Source of the DNA: Dyadobacter sp. CY356 | GTDB lineage: Bacteria; Bacteroidota; Bacteroidia; Cytophagales; Spirosomataceae | Reading direction: 5' to 3' | NCBI RefSeq assembly: GCF_021440195.1 | Contig: NZ_JAJTSZ010000003.1 | Location: 248,001 to 312,000 of the forward strand | DNA length: 64,000 nt | Shown: piece by piece, positions 18,401 to 25,768 of the stretch | Layout of the letters: each line of letters begins with the position of its first letter | Position numbering within the stretch: the stretch's first letter is position 1 | Notes under the pieces: generated by a model | The model's database searches: none | What the model was told of the DNA's origin: nothing | What the model saw: only the letters and a program-made list of their open reading frames with translations | Made by a program: the position numbers and the translations under genes

Positions 18401-18876
18401 GTTTTGTGATTTTTGACAAAACATTCTCCGTGATCATGTCCGGTGTGGGTATTATTGCACTGGCCGGTATTGTGGTGAAAAACGGGATTCTGCTCATTGA
18501 ATTTATTGATGAACTTCGCGGACGCGGTTACCCGCTTCGCAATGCAATCATCGAAGGAGGCGCAATCCGTCTGACGCCCGTATTGCTGACAGCTTCGGCG
18601 GCAGTACTGGGTCTGATTCCGCTTGCATTCGGTATTACGCTAGATTTTGTAGGGCTTTTCCGCGATTTCGCACCGAATGTGGTGACAGGCGGAGCAAGTT
18701 CCGTATTCTGGAATATCCTCGCCTGGACGATCATCATGGGACTTACCTTCTCAACCATCCTGACGCTTCTGCTCGTTCCATGTATGTATTATGTTAACGA
18801 AAAAGTCCGCGACAAATGGTTCCGAAAAGGCAAGCAGGAAGTCATCAATCCAAACTGGCAGAACGAAAGTATTTAA
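15445..18876 (+). CDS. RND-family efflux permease
   Basis: 1143 residues, the AcrB/MdtC class of proton-driven inner-membrane pump. The two porter halves and twelve transmembrane helices are present: TM1 near residues 20-40, TM2-6 near 345-500, TM7 near 590, TM8-12 near 945-1110. The proton-relay aspartate pair is D413-D414 in GLVVDDAIVVIENT, and GIVVKNGILLIEFIDELRGR is the equivalent of TM10. It is slightly longer than AcrB because of an insert near residues 515-570 that adds a helix pair. With 12822 and 14287 it makes a complete tripartite pump; the substrate is unknown. Confidence 0.95.
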   Translation: MKFEDHKTLSFTNWCVENRTTIYIFTVIITLAGFVVYNNLPKEQFPDIKVPQIYINTVYFGTAPADVENTINKPIEKQLKSINGVKHIKSNALQDVSVILVEFTPDVDVADALQRVRDAIDKAKQDLPQELDSGPTAQDVNFSEFPIMNINLAGNYSLKQLKEYAEDLQDAIEAMPEISRVDIVGALNREIQINLDLPRMQSTGLTFTDIQTAVQSENINVSGGDLKVGNMRRTLRVKGEFLNMTQLANLRIRTGTGAVVRLGDIAEVTDSFEEQLDFARLDNKSVITLNVIKRAGSNLVKAADDIEVIIDKMKESELPQGLDIRITADQSERTRADLHELINTVIIGFIFVVLVLMFFMGIRDAIFIGLSVPLSALVAFVLMPVLGPLIGTSFTLNTIVLFAFLLGIGLVVDDAIVVIENTHRLFNNHKDWTIQQAVKAAAGEVFVPVLSGTLTTIAPFFPLLFWPGIVGDFMKFLPLTLILTLMSSLFVAYVINPVFAVTFMGRHEDEKEKHDTSIKAIMRPMLILAAMALVGYFVDRGVGNFFVIILVLFVFNHYILTPRILVPFQDRLLPALKNNYKKLITWLIKGYRPVFAILSMVVLLIATFIIVGIAKPEVTFFPSGDPDYIYVYNKLPSGTDALTTDSITKVIEKRVFSVLKTEKAMGIVNSVISNVGKNAGDPNNPDRAATPHKSKVTVAFVKSEARDGRSTQELLTKVRDAVAGIPGTEISVERESTGPPTGKPISIEISGDDFEKLQLLEKDLLKRVQNSGIAGIDQLKSDLVTNKPEITIDIDREKAQREGISSSQIALSIRTALFGLEVSKFRDAKDEYPIMVRLKKDDRQQIEKLLSLNIVYRDMNSGGALRQVPITSVANISYSTTFSQINRKDQQRIVTLSSDVLPGYNANDIVAQIQELVNNVKVPSGYTVKMGGEQEDQAESMNFLTGAFGAAILLIYLILATQFNSVVKPLIIFFTIVLSLIGVLLGFVIFDKTFSVIMSGVGIIALAGIVVKNGILLIEFIDELRGRGYPLRNAIIEGGAIRLTPVLLTASAAVLGLIPLAFGITLDFVGLFRDFAPNVVTGGASSVFWNILAWTIIMGLTFSTILTLLLVPCMYYVNEKVRDKWFRKGKQEVINPNWQNESI

Positions 18877-18889
18877 ACTCGTTTGTTTT

Positions 18890-18994
18890 TTAAACGCAGA
18901 GTTACGGGAGTTTTTCGCAGAGTTTCACAGAGATTATTATGAAAATAAAAAACTCTGCGAAACTCCGTGTAAAACTCCTTTACTCTGCGTTTAA
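18890..18994. repeat. Long imperfect inverted repeat (GCAGAG family)
   Basis: Arms at 18890-18932 and 18953-18994 both begin or end TTAAACGCAGAGT and pair over about 42 bases with few mismatches; the loop is about 20 bases. It follows the permease stop by 14 bases and may serve as the operon's 3' structure. It shares the CAGAG building block with the element at 8144-8255. Confidence 0.8.
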
Positions 18995-19025
18995 TTTTAA
19001 TTAGTTTTGCAGCCTTGGAAAATTA

Positions 19026-19099
19026 CGGGATGTGGCGCAGCTCGGTAGCGTGCTTGCATGGGGTGCAAGAGGTCGCAGGTTCAAATCCTGTCATCCCGA
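19026..19099 (+). tRNA. tRNA-Pro (anticodon GGG)
   Basis: The acceptor stem CGGGATG pairs with CATCCCG (19092-19098), with A as discriminator. The D arm is GCGCAGCTCGGTAGCGT, the anticodon stem CTTGC/GCAAG encloses loop ATGGGGT with anticodon GGG at 19060-19062, and the T arm carries GGTTCAAATCC. The first C-G pair and A73 agree with bacterial proline tRNAs. CCA is not encoded. Confidence 0.95.
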
Positions 19100-19109
19100 C
19101 AAAACAAAA

Positions 19110-19145
19110 AATAAAGCCTATAAAATTGATTAGGCTTTATTTTAT
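19110..19145 (+). terminator. Terminator of tRNA-Pro
   Basis: AATAAAGCCTA and TAGGCTTTATT form an 11-bp stem followed by TTATTG, ten bases past the tRNA. It is also placed to end the leftward transcript of the nuclease gene that stops at 19148. Confidence 0.8.
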
Positions 19146-19147
19146 TG

Positions 19148-19654
19148 TTAATAACAATTTTTTATTGTCGGATTAGGCATTTTAGGACTTATCATTAGAT
19201 TTTTATCATTGAATTTGAATCTTAAATTAATTAAAACCTCCATTTTAAGCCCTATATCTCTTCTATAAATTTCTTTGTTGGATACAAAAAATAGCTTAAC
19301 ATCTGAGTAATCGATATCAAGTGGATTTCTAAATTTTGTTTTAATAAAATCATATAGTGTTGTTTCAAATTTCTCCTTTATATTACTTGTTTCAAAACCT
19401 CTTGAATTATCTATGTTTTTTAATTCTACTAGGGTAAGACCATAACCTGATTTATTACACTTCCGTATTATTAAACAATCGATAGAAGCTGGCCTCTCTG
19501 CAATATTTAACGAGTTATAAAACTTATCAACTTTTATAATTACATATGATGACGGCAAAACTTCATTATCAAACGTTACACATACATCATTTTCACAACA
19601 TGTATCTTCAATTAAAGTTGACAATATCTCATGATTCTTTACTTTACTAATCAT
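19148..19654 (-). CDS. PD-(D/E)xK nuclease-like protein, partner of the ATPase
   Basis: 168 residues without signal or membrane segment. The spacing D59 (in RPASIDCLIIRK) then E77-x-K79 (in YGLTLVELKN) fits the PD-(D/E)xK nuclease core, with a beta hairpin between. A basic helix KEKFETTLYDFIKTKFRNP follows. The assignment is by motif only. It begins inside the end of the upstream ATPase gene (8-base overlap, different frame), so the pair is translationally coupled. AT-rich composition and the position just behind a tRNA suggest an acquired accessory module; an anti-phage or anti-plasmid role is inferred. Confidence 0.6.
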   Translation of the reverse strand: MISKVKNHEILSTLIEDTCCENDVCVTFDNEVLPSSYVIIKVDKFYNSLNIAERPASIDCLIIRKCNKSGYGLTLVELKNIDNSRGFETSNIKEKFETTLYDFIKTKFRNPLDIDYSDVKLFFVSNKEIYRRDIGLKMEVLINLRFKFNDKNLMISPKMPNPTIKNCY

Positions 19655-21104
19655 TGTTTTCCTCTAAAAAATTAAAACGTTCATAGTAAAGTTGTTCTGA
19701 AACATCTTGAAAGTTTTCATCGTTTATGCCATTCTCCGATACCTTCATGTCACTATTAATTGTAGTACCTTCATCACAAGTTACTAAATGGTAAACCTTT
19801 ATTTTTTGATTATCAATTTCTCCTTTAATTAATAAATTATTTAATTTATTAAACATATAATTACTATGAGAAGTGATAAATACTTTAAGTTTGAGTGTTG
19901 ATAGTTTAGCAAATATTTCCATGAGCTTAACTTGAACTTCCGGATGCAAGTGTGCTTCTGGTTCTTCTATGAACAAAATATCATATCCTCTATCTTTTGT
20001 TCGCCTCTTTAATCTATAATAAAATTCATCGTAGAAAAAAGGGTCTCGATTTTTTGCAGAAGAATACTTATTATTTAAAATATGTTTAAAGTAAAGTACT
20101 AGAGGCGATAACTCTGCGACCATAGAAGACGCTTCAGATAGATTCAACTCAAGCTCAATTCCTTTTGGCTTGTATAATATTCTCCGAGTTTTATCATTAT
20201 AAACTACTTCACCTCTTAGGATATCGTTTTGAAGCAGATTAATAATATCTTCAAATTCCTTATTTATATTTTTTTTATTAACTGTGGATAAGTCAATGAA
20301 ATAATCCGCAAGAGGTTCAGATAATGAGGGTAGTTCTATACTTTTGTTTTGTATGAAGAATCGGTTTTGAGTTAATTCAGCAATGATTGGGGTAAAAGCG
20401 TTTAAAGCTTGATACAGCCCAGAACGACTTGCAGGTAGATAATAAATATCTCGAATATTAAAATCTAGCTTTCTAAGTATTTCGTTCACCTTTGAAAAAA
20501 TGTAACCCTTAAACTCATTAGCAAATTCTATTTCTGTTGGCTTTCCAATTGCTTTGAATCCATTAACTATTAATGAAAACTTAGTTGATTTTGTAGCTTT
20601 TTGAATTATCTCTACTTTATCAAAAGTACCTACATAACTCAAATCCAAGACACCTTCATCATCTGAACAAATAGTAAGCTTCTCCACTTCTGAAATGGAT
20701 ATTATAATTTCATAGTTTTTGTTGGAATACCTATTTTTTAGGTTCTTTAGTGAAGAAAAGGTATTTAACAGCGAATTTTGCAACCCCTGTAAAACAACTT
20801 TTTTTAAAGCATCATCAATAAGCTGAGAAAAGTCCTTTGTACAATCTACCGACTTACTGCTCTTTAAACTTTTAACATTTGTATTAATAAAATTATCAAA
20901 TGCACTATCCTCCGATCTCTCAAGATACAAATAGTTATAATTTCCACTAATTGACTTATTAGTTATGTTTTTAATTAAACAATAAAGACAATAAGTTGCG
21001 TAGGACTTACCAATTGCATTCTGACCGTAGATAAGATGTAGATCCTTCTCTAAGTCAAACTTCAAAGTATCAAGTGGTCCGAAATTCCTAATTTCTATTT
21101 CCAT
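19647..21104 (-). CDS. AAA/ABC-type ATPase (OLD/RecF-like), putative defence protein
   Basis: 485 residues. Walker A is GQNAIGKS (27-34) following the MEIEIRNFGPLDTLKFDL strand of SMC/RecF-like ATPases. LPASRSGL (223-230) and LSEASSMVAELSPL (322-335, in the ABC-signature position) are followed by Walker B DILFIEEPEAHLHP (375-388) and the switch histidine ITSHSNYMFNKL (410-421). This layout is that of OLD-like and other defence ATPases without the TOPRIM domain; the nuclease function is supplied by the next gene. An exact -7 element lies 26 bases upstream. The exact family is not recognised; it is not PARIS (no TOPRIM partner) and not Septu (partner is not HNH). Confidence 0.8.
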   Translation of the reverse strand: MEIEIRNFGPLDTLKFDLEKDLHLIYGQNAIGKSYATYCLYCLIKNITNKSISGNYNYLYLERSEDSAFDNFINTNVKSLKSSKSVDCTKDFSQLIDDALKKVVLQGLQNSLLNTFSSLKNLKNRYSNKNYEIIISISEVEKLTICSDDEGVLDLSYVGTFDKVEIIQKATKSTKFSLIVNGFKAIGKPTEIEFANEFKGYIFSKVNEILRKLDFNIRDIYYLPASRSGLYQALNAFTPIIAELTQNRFFIQNKSIELPSLSEPLADYFIDLSTVNKKNINKEFEDIINLLQNDILRGEVVYNDKTRRILYKPKGIELELNLSEASSMVAELSPLVLYFKHILNNKYSSAKNRDPFFYDEFYYRLKRRTKDRGYDILFIEEPEAHLHPEVQVKLMEIFAKLSTLKLKVFITSHSNYMFNKLNNLLIKGEIDNQKIKVYHLVTCDEGTTINSDMKVSENGINDENFQDVSEQLYYERFNFLEENND

Positions 21105-21129
21105 TTCGATGTATTCAAGTAATTCTCCT

Positions 21130-21137
21130 CAAATATA
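21130..21137 (-). promoter_or_regulatory. -7 promoter element of the ATPase-nuclease operon
   Basis: On the minus strand the bases read TATATTTG, an exact TAnnTTTG, 26 bases before the ATPase ATG. The expected -33 position reads GTTTTA, a partial match to TTTG. Confidence 0.45.
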
Positions 21138-21273
21138 AGGTTTAATTATTCCCGCCCTAAAACGATTAGGAATACATTGATACGTATATTTATCTATTCA
21201 TTTATTCCGATTATATTGAGTTCAATAAGAATCTTAAAAAGAATGAAGATACCGTGTAGAACATACTCAGAGT

Positions 21274-22967
21274 TTACACCTCAACCTCTTCATCATCCTC
21301 CACTAAAACAGAATCCATTTCAAGCTGATATTTCTCCCATTCAAGATGTTTTTGAAGATCACTGGATATTGCTTCTTCGATAGCCAAACTTTCTCTATAA
21401 TGCCTTGCTTCTGAAATCATTGTCCATTTCGCATTAATATTCATCCGATCAACTTCATCTTTAATATCATTTAAGGCTACCTTGAAAAATTCCTTTCTTG
21501 GGTTGACTTTGTTCATTTGCAGACGTAAAAATTTCTTGTGCAATTCTCTTTCCAGTGCGGGTGCATTATCACTATAAATCATTGAATGAACATCGAATTC
21601 AAATGGAACACTCGCATCACCCAATTCTTTAACTCTATCCAAAGGCTCCAAACGTCTGGTCATTCCAATCTTGAATACGTTTTCTCCAAAAGAACCGATA
21701 TTTGAAACAATATAAACATTTCCGGATTTTGTTTGTTGTGCCATAGAAAGGGCACGCTGATTTTTCTCCTCTGCCATTTTCAGGCGTCCTTCCAAATCTA
21801 GTAATTTCAATTCATAACCCGCTCTTTGTTCTTCGCTGGCAAGCTCAACTTCCTTCTGAGCCTTTTCAATTAATTTTTTCAGTAAAGCTTCTTCCTTTGA
21901 GTTTCACGGATAGCTTTCTCAAAATCTCTTCTTGCCTTTTCTTCTTCTCTAATTTGCTCTTTTATTCTTCTCTGTTCTTCCTGCTCCTCCCATTTCAGTT
22001 CCTGCGTGATAACCGCCCAATGCAACTCATCAATTCTGGCCTTTTCATATTCTTCTGTTATAACAGCATTACGAAAAGCTTTTCCATTGTTATTTACTAC
22101 TTGATAGGCATCCTTAATTCTTTGTTCCAATGTACCGTAATTATCCTTTTTCACATTGGAAAGAATAGAATCTCCTTTTCCATTAAATGCATCTAAAACA
22201 AAAGAAATAGCTGTCGATCTTCGGTAGTGCTCGACATAATCACATTTTGCCGACGTGCCATTCTTGATCATTAATCTGGTTTTTTCTCGTGCCAGTTTTA
22301 ATCTCTCGCCTGCCTCGGTATGACTAAATTCTTGCGCCAAATCGTCCAGTAAACTGTATGTTGGTTTTAAATAATTGTCACCATAACCTTCAATTATATT
22401 TTTCATTGCCTTTGCTGTCTTTTCAAGCTCAGTGGCATCAAGCAATGCTTTATAAGCACTACCCGCAATTTCCTTGGCTTTAATGATCGCTTGTTCAATT
22501 ACTAGCTGGGCTTCTTTTGTAGCATTACTTAAAAGGCGTTCAGCATTTTGTCTTAGACTACTTGCATCGGCATTTGCCTGCGTTTTTATAGTCTTGGAAG
22601 ATATTTTCGCTTGATCTAATTCAAACTTTGCTTGTTGTATAATTTCGCTTGCTTCGTTCGCAGCGATTTCTAGTTCTTCTTTTGCGCGGAGCAATATTAA
22701 ATCTGCATTACTCTTCGCCTTTTCCAAAATTTCTTTGGACAAATTTTCAGTATCAACAATTCCCTGATATTTGGATAATGCACTATTGAGTTACTTTAAA
22801 CCTTCAACTCGAAGTAATAAATTCTTGACTTCTTCTTTCGACTTGACTTCTTCTTTCGATAAGTTAAGATCAATTGTTAAAATATTAATCTGACTTTCAA
22901 GTTTTTTTCGGTCTCTCAGCCATAATATTATAAGTATGATGGAGGTAATAAATAAAAAAATGTCCAT
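21274..22967 (-). pseudogene. DUF4041 / GIY-YIG (T5orf172-type) protein, disrupted by a stop and a frameshift
   Basis: Read from the ATG at 22967, the frame gives a membrane helix (MDIFLFITSIILIILWL) and a coiled coil, then an in-frame TAA at 22791-22793, and continues in the same frame as a coiled coil and DUF4041 region (LEKTAKAMKNIIEGYGDNYL onward). At about 21896-21898 one base is missing in an A-run (minus strand CTCAAAGGAAGAAGC); restoring it joins KEEALLKKLIEKAQKEVELA to a C-terminal GIY-YIG-like domain with GNVYIVSNIGSFGENVFKIG and MTRR. The repaired product would be 564 codons, the length of intact DUF4041-GIY-YIG proteins. Internal TTG codons at 22742 and 21810 could start fragments but are more likely chance. 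Function of the family is unknown. Confidence 0.85.
22824..22859 (-). repeat. Perfect 18-bp tandem duplication in the pseudogene
   Basis: CTTGACTTCTTCTTTCGA occurs twice without a gap and encodes a doubled SKEEVK in the coiled coil, 30 bases upstream of the premature stop. It is an in-frame slippage product. Confidence 0.9.
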
Positions 22968-23113
22968 GCTATTTGGGAGGATAACGTCGAGATTAATAAA
23001 AGTTACATGTTAATGAATTTAAACTTTAAGACCTATAAGAAATTATTCAACGGTCATTTTAATCAATGTTAGATTATTTTTATCCTGTCTTGTATAAATC
23101 ACTCAAAATAGAT

Positions 23114-23180
23114 CATCTTTGCATTACCATGTTCACCCCCCTTCCCAAGGACAGGGCGCTTCGGGTGAACTTTTTATTTT
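23114..23180 (+). ncRNA. Possible short RNA: promoter-like box plus terminator hairpin with no gene
   Basis: CATCTTTG (23114-23121, one mismatch to TAnnTTTG) with TTG 21 bases upstream is followed within ten bases by GTTCACCC (23131-23138) pairing with GGGTGAAC (23163-23170) and a run TTTTTATTTT. No rightward gene precedes it. A transcript of about 50 bases is possible; the hairpin could equally be the 3' end of an unseen longer RNA. Confidence 0.3.
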
Positions 23181-23194
23181 ATTAACAAATAAAA

Positions 23195-23218
23195 AGGCCT
23201 GCGAACCCTCGCAGACCT
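23195..23218 (-). terminator. Terminator of the GH67-like gene
   Basis: AGGCCTGCGA and TCGCAGACCT form a 10-bp stem with one mismatch; on the minus strand it is followed by TTTTTATTTG. It lies 25 bases past the stop of the leftward gene at 23243. Confidence 0.75.
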
Positions 23219-23242
23219 CAAAAATTCAAAACCCAGACCTTC

Positions 23243-25621
23243 CTACTCCTTCAACAACCAAACATCCGAAATCTTCGAATTCTTCCGCCAGTTCAAATCA
23301 GATTCTTCCGGGCCGTCGAAGGTGACGGAGATTTTGCCGTCACGGGTTAGGGATAGCGGGACGATCCATTCTTTGAAAGAATCCTGTTCTTTGTTGTATA
23401 TGGTTGGGGAAAGTCTTTGTCCGTCTACACGTAAAAGCGCCTCGCCGTAGCCCGCCACGCGAATAATGTAACGTGCGCCTGGATCCAGGTTTGTGTAATC
23501 AAGTGCTGGTTCTCTTTGGAAAAGCTGGGAAGAAAGGCGTTTTCTGCTTTTTCCATTGTCCCACCAGGCCACGTCGGTGGCGTCATCGGAAATGGTTTTT
23601 ACACGCGGGCCTTTGGCTACGCTTGAAATATCGTCGTAATAACTTCCTTCGCCCGGATTTTCCCAGGTCGCTATACGTTTCAGCATGGCCAGCTGTTCTG
23701 CCGGGTCTTTTATCTTTTTGATTTTCTCAAATTCATCGGCCAGCCACCAGCGGTTGTTCAGCGGATAATCTACAAAATCCATCACCGCGCCGCGCTCCGG
23801 ATTTCTTGGTTTATGTTTGGCCGAGCTTGTTTGCAAACCGATGGAAATGTACAAGGCATCGCTCAGGTCTTCGATGTGTTTGCGGATATCTCTGGCAATC
23901 GGCTCAGTATCGGCTTTGTTGACAATCGCTAGTGCCTGATCCATGGATTTTGTGATGGTCTTGTTATCTGCTTTGGCCAGGATTTCGTTGGCCTGTTTTT
24001 CCAGTTCCTGCTCATTGATCAGTCGCAGGCGGGTATATTCGTCATAATATCCTCTCAGCAAAAGCATTTGCCAGCGCCAGCTATCTTTCAGTTTTGGATT
24101 AGTACTTTCCAGATTTTTCCAGAACTGGTAGGTCATTTCAACGCCGCCGTTTTCAGCCAGAGAACCTTTCCAGTTTTGTTCAAGTGCTTCTATGCCACTG
24201 GCTACGGCATTATCAATATTTTTTCCAAAGAAAAAACCGGCATATTCTTTCAATAGCTGGTGCACATCTTTTTTCACATCCCAGGCGCGCATACTCCACA
24301 AAACCTTGTTCACATCATCATGGCTGCCATCAGAATAGGACACAAAACCATCGGTAAAGGGCGCGTATTTTTCATGGATTTTGGCAAAAGCATAAGGCCG
24401 CGGATTCACAGATTCCCTTCCGAGCGTCAAGGCAAAAGCCTGGTCATATTTTTCCACCGGAAATTCACAGCGGATGGCGTGGGTTATGTCCGGATATTCG
24501 CGGTGCTGATATTGTTTCGGAAGCCGGTAGCGGGTTTCGGCCATAGGCGGACTGCCCGGTCCGGATACCACGCCCTGAAGCCAGGATGGCTTTTCAGTTT
24601 CAAGATATTTGTAAAAATAATCGATCTGCTCCACGCTGAATCCCTGTAAGGAAATCCACATTTTGGCATTCGGATGATATTTCACCAGACGACTTTGCAG
24701 CTCTTTCAAAAACGGCATCACGTCCGCCGGATGATTATCTCCGGGATCACCGCCGGGGAGAAATATATGATCAAGCCGCGGCGCTTTTTTGTAAAACTCC
24801 TCATGCATTTCAATTTCGGCTTTTCGCCTGGCTTCGTCTTTCAGGTTGAAAGTGGCCGGCGTCCAGACCCAGTAATCCATGTCATATTTCTGACACATTT
24901 CACTCATTCTAATTCGCATTTCGGCAGAAGGAATTTTAAAATGCGGACTCGGTGCTTCGCCTTCCTGAAACGGAATTCCTTCAATGGCATTGGTACCGAA
25001 AATCGCCAGTTCACGGATATATTGGTCAAATTGTCCGGTTGTCCAGGCATCATAGGTATTGGCTGTGGTGCGGTAACCTAACTGATGGCCGCGGATCGGA
25101 TAATCGGGTGAAGTAGCAAAATCAGCTTTTTCATCCAGTTGAAGTATATTTTTGACCATTCTCAAATTCCGCAGCAGCCAGCCCGAGCCAAATAAAATCC
25201 CACGCGCATCAGCTCCGATGATCCAGATGATATTTCCTTTTTCAGAAGTTTCTGTGACCAGGCGATATCCTTCTTTTTTTAATTCAGGATTTTCGCCGGT
25301 CCGTTTTGCAGGAGCCGGTTTTCCAAATAATTCAGTATCGGTTGACAAAATAAGGGCAATTGTTGGTTTCCCAGCTTTTGGCCAGACGGCAGCATTTTTC
25401 AAACTAAAACCCGTTCTTTTTTCTATTTCTTCGGAAAGTACCACCGCTGCCGTTTCCTTCATAGGAGATGGAATAGAAGGAGAAACCATCAGAACCGCAT
25501 TTTTAAGATTTACAGTTTGAGCATATAAAGAATGGACAAAACCGGAAATAAACAGCACAAGGCAAATGGGTGGCCATTTGAAAGTCTGCAAAAAACTGTA
25601 TGATTGAATTATAGAACGCAT
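23243..25621 (-). CDS. Secreted glycoside-hydrolase-like protein with alpha-glucuronidase-type N-terminus
   Basis: 792 residues from the ATG at 25621; the frame extends to 25675, but this start gives a clean signal peptide (ends FVHSLYAQT). Residues 20-140 resemble the GH67/GH20 accessory domain (AAVVLSEEIEKRTGFSLK, IIGADARGILFGSGWLLRNL). A TIM-barrel-like region follows with GHQLGYRTTANTYDAWT, MDYWVWTPATFN, HIFLPGGDPGDNHPADVMPF and FVSYSDGSHDDVNK, whose acidic residues could be catalytic. The C-terminus is a beta-sandwich. It likely acts on a uronic-acid-containing or related polysaccharide in the periplasm. The exact family is uncertain. Confidence 0.75.
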   Translation of the reverse strand: MRSIIQSYSFLQTFKWPPICLVLFISGFVHSLYAQTVNLKNAVLMVSPSIPSPMKETAAVVLSEEIEKRTGFSLKNAAVWPKAGKPTIALILSTDTELFGKPAPAKRTGENPELKKEGYRLVTETSEKGNIIWIIGADARGILFGSGWLLRNLRMVKNILQLDEKADFATSPDYPIRGHQLGYRTTANTYDAWTTGQFDQYIRELAIFGTNAIEGIPFQEGEAPSPHFKIPSAEMRIRMSEMCQKYDMDYWVWTPATFNLKDEARRKAEIEMHEEFYKKAPRLDHIFLPGGDPGDNHPADVMPFLKELQSRLVKYHPNAKMWISLQGFSVEQIDYFYKYLETEKPSWLQGVVSGPGSPPMAETRYRLPKQYQHREYPDITHAIRCEFPVEKYDQAFALTLGRESVNPRPYAFAKIHEKYAPFTDGFVSYSDGSHDDVNKVLWSMRAWDVKKDVHQLLKEYAGFFFGKNIDNAVASGIEALEQNWKGSLAENGGVEMTYQFWKNLESTNPKLKDSWRWQMLLLRGYYDEYTRLRLINEQELEKQANEILAKADNKTITKSMDQALAIVNKADTEPIARDIRKHIEDLSDALYISIGLQTSSAKHKPRNPERGAVMDFVDYPLNNRWWLADEFEKIKKIKDPAEQLAMLKRIATWENPGEGSYYDDISSVAKGPRVKTISDDATDVAWWDNGKSRKRLSSQLFQREPALDYTNLDPGARYIIRVAGYGEALLRVDGQRLSPTIYNKEQDSFKEWIVPLSLTRDGKISVTFDGPEESDLNWRKNSKISDVWLLKE

Positions 25622-25716
25622 AAAAAGAAATACTTCCGTGGCAAAATTACTTTCCACTATATACTTCAAATTCATTCATTAAGGCCAGTGCAGAAATGTT
25701 CATTTAGCCATAACGC

Positions 25717-25750
25717 AAAACAGGACTGCTTTTTCTGACAGTCCTGTTTT
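25717..25750 (-). terminator. Terminator of the NmrA-like gene
   Basis: AAAACAGGACTG and CAGTCCTGTTTT form a 12-bp stem flanked by A/T runs, 19 bases past the stop at 25769. Confidence 0.85.
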
Positions 25751-25768
25751 TATACATTTTTTGAAATA

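Noticed and set aside
19647..21104. Assignment to PARIS, Septu or Gabija
   Set aside because: The partner lacks TOPRIM, HNH and helicase motifs, so none of those names is supported.
19026..23180. Integrated phage or conjugative element
   Set aside because: No integrase, relaxase, portal or recombination directionality gene is present; only an att-like 8-base match was found.
23119..23325. Plus-strand 68-codon frame over the terminator region
   Set aside because: It crosses the hairpins and the 3' end of the GH67-like gene and has no plausible start region.
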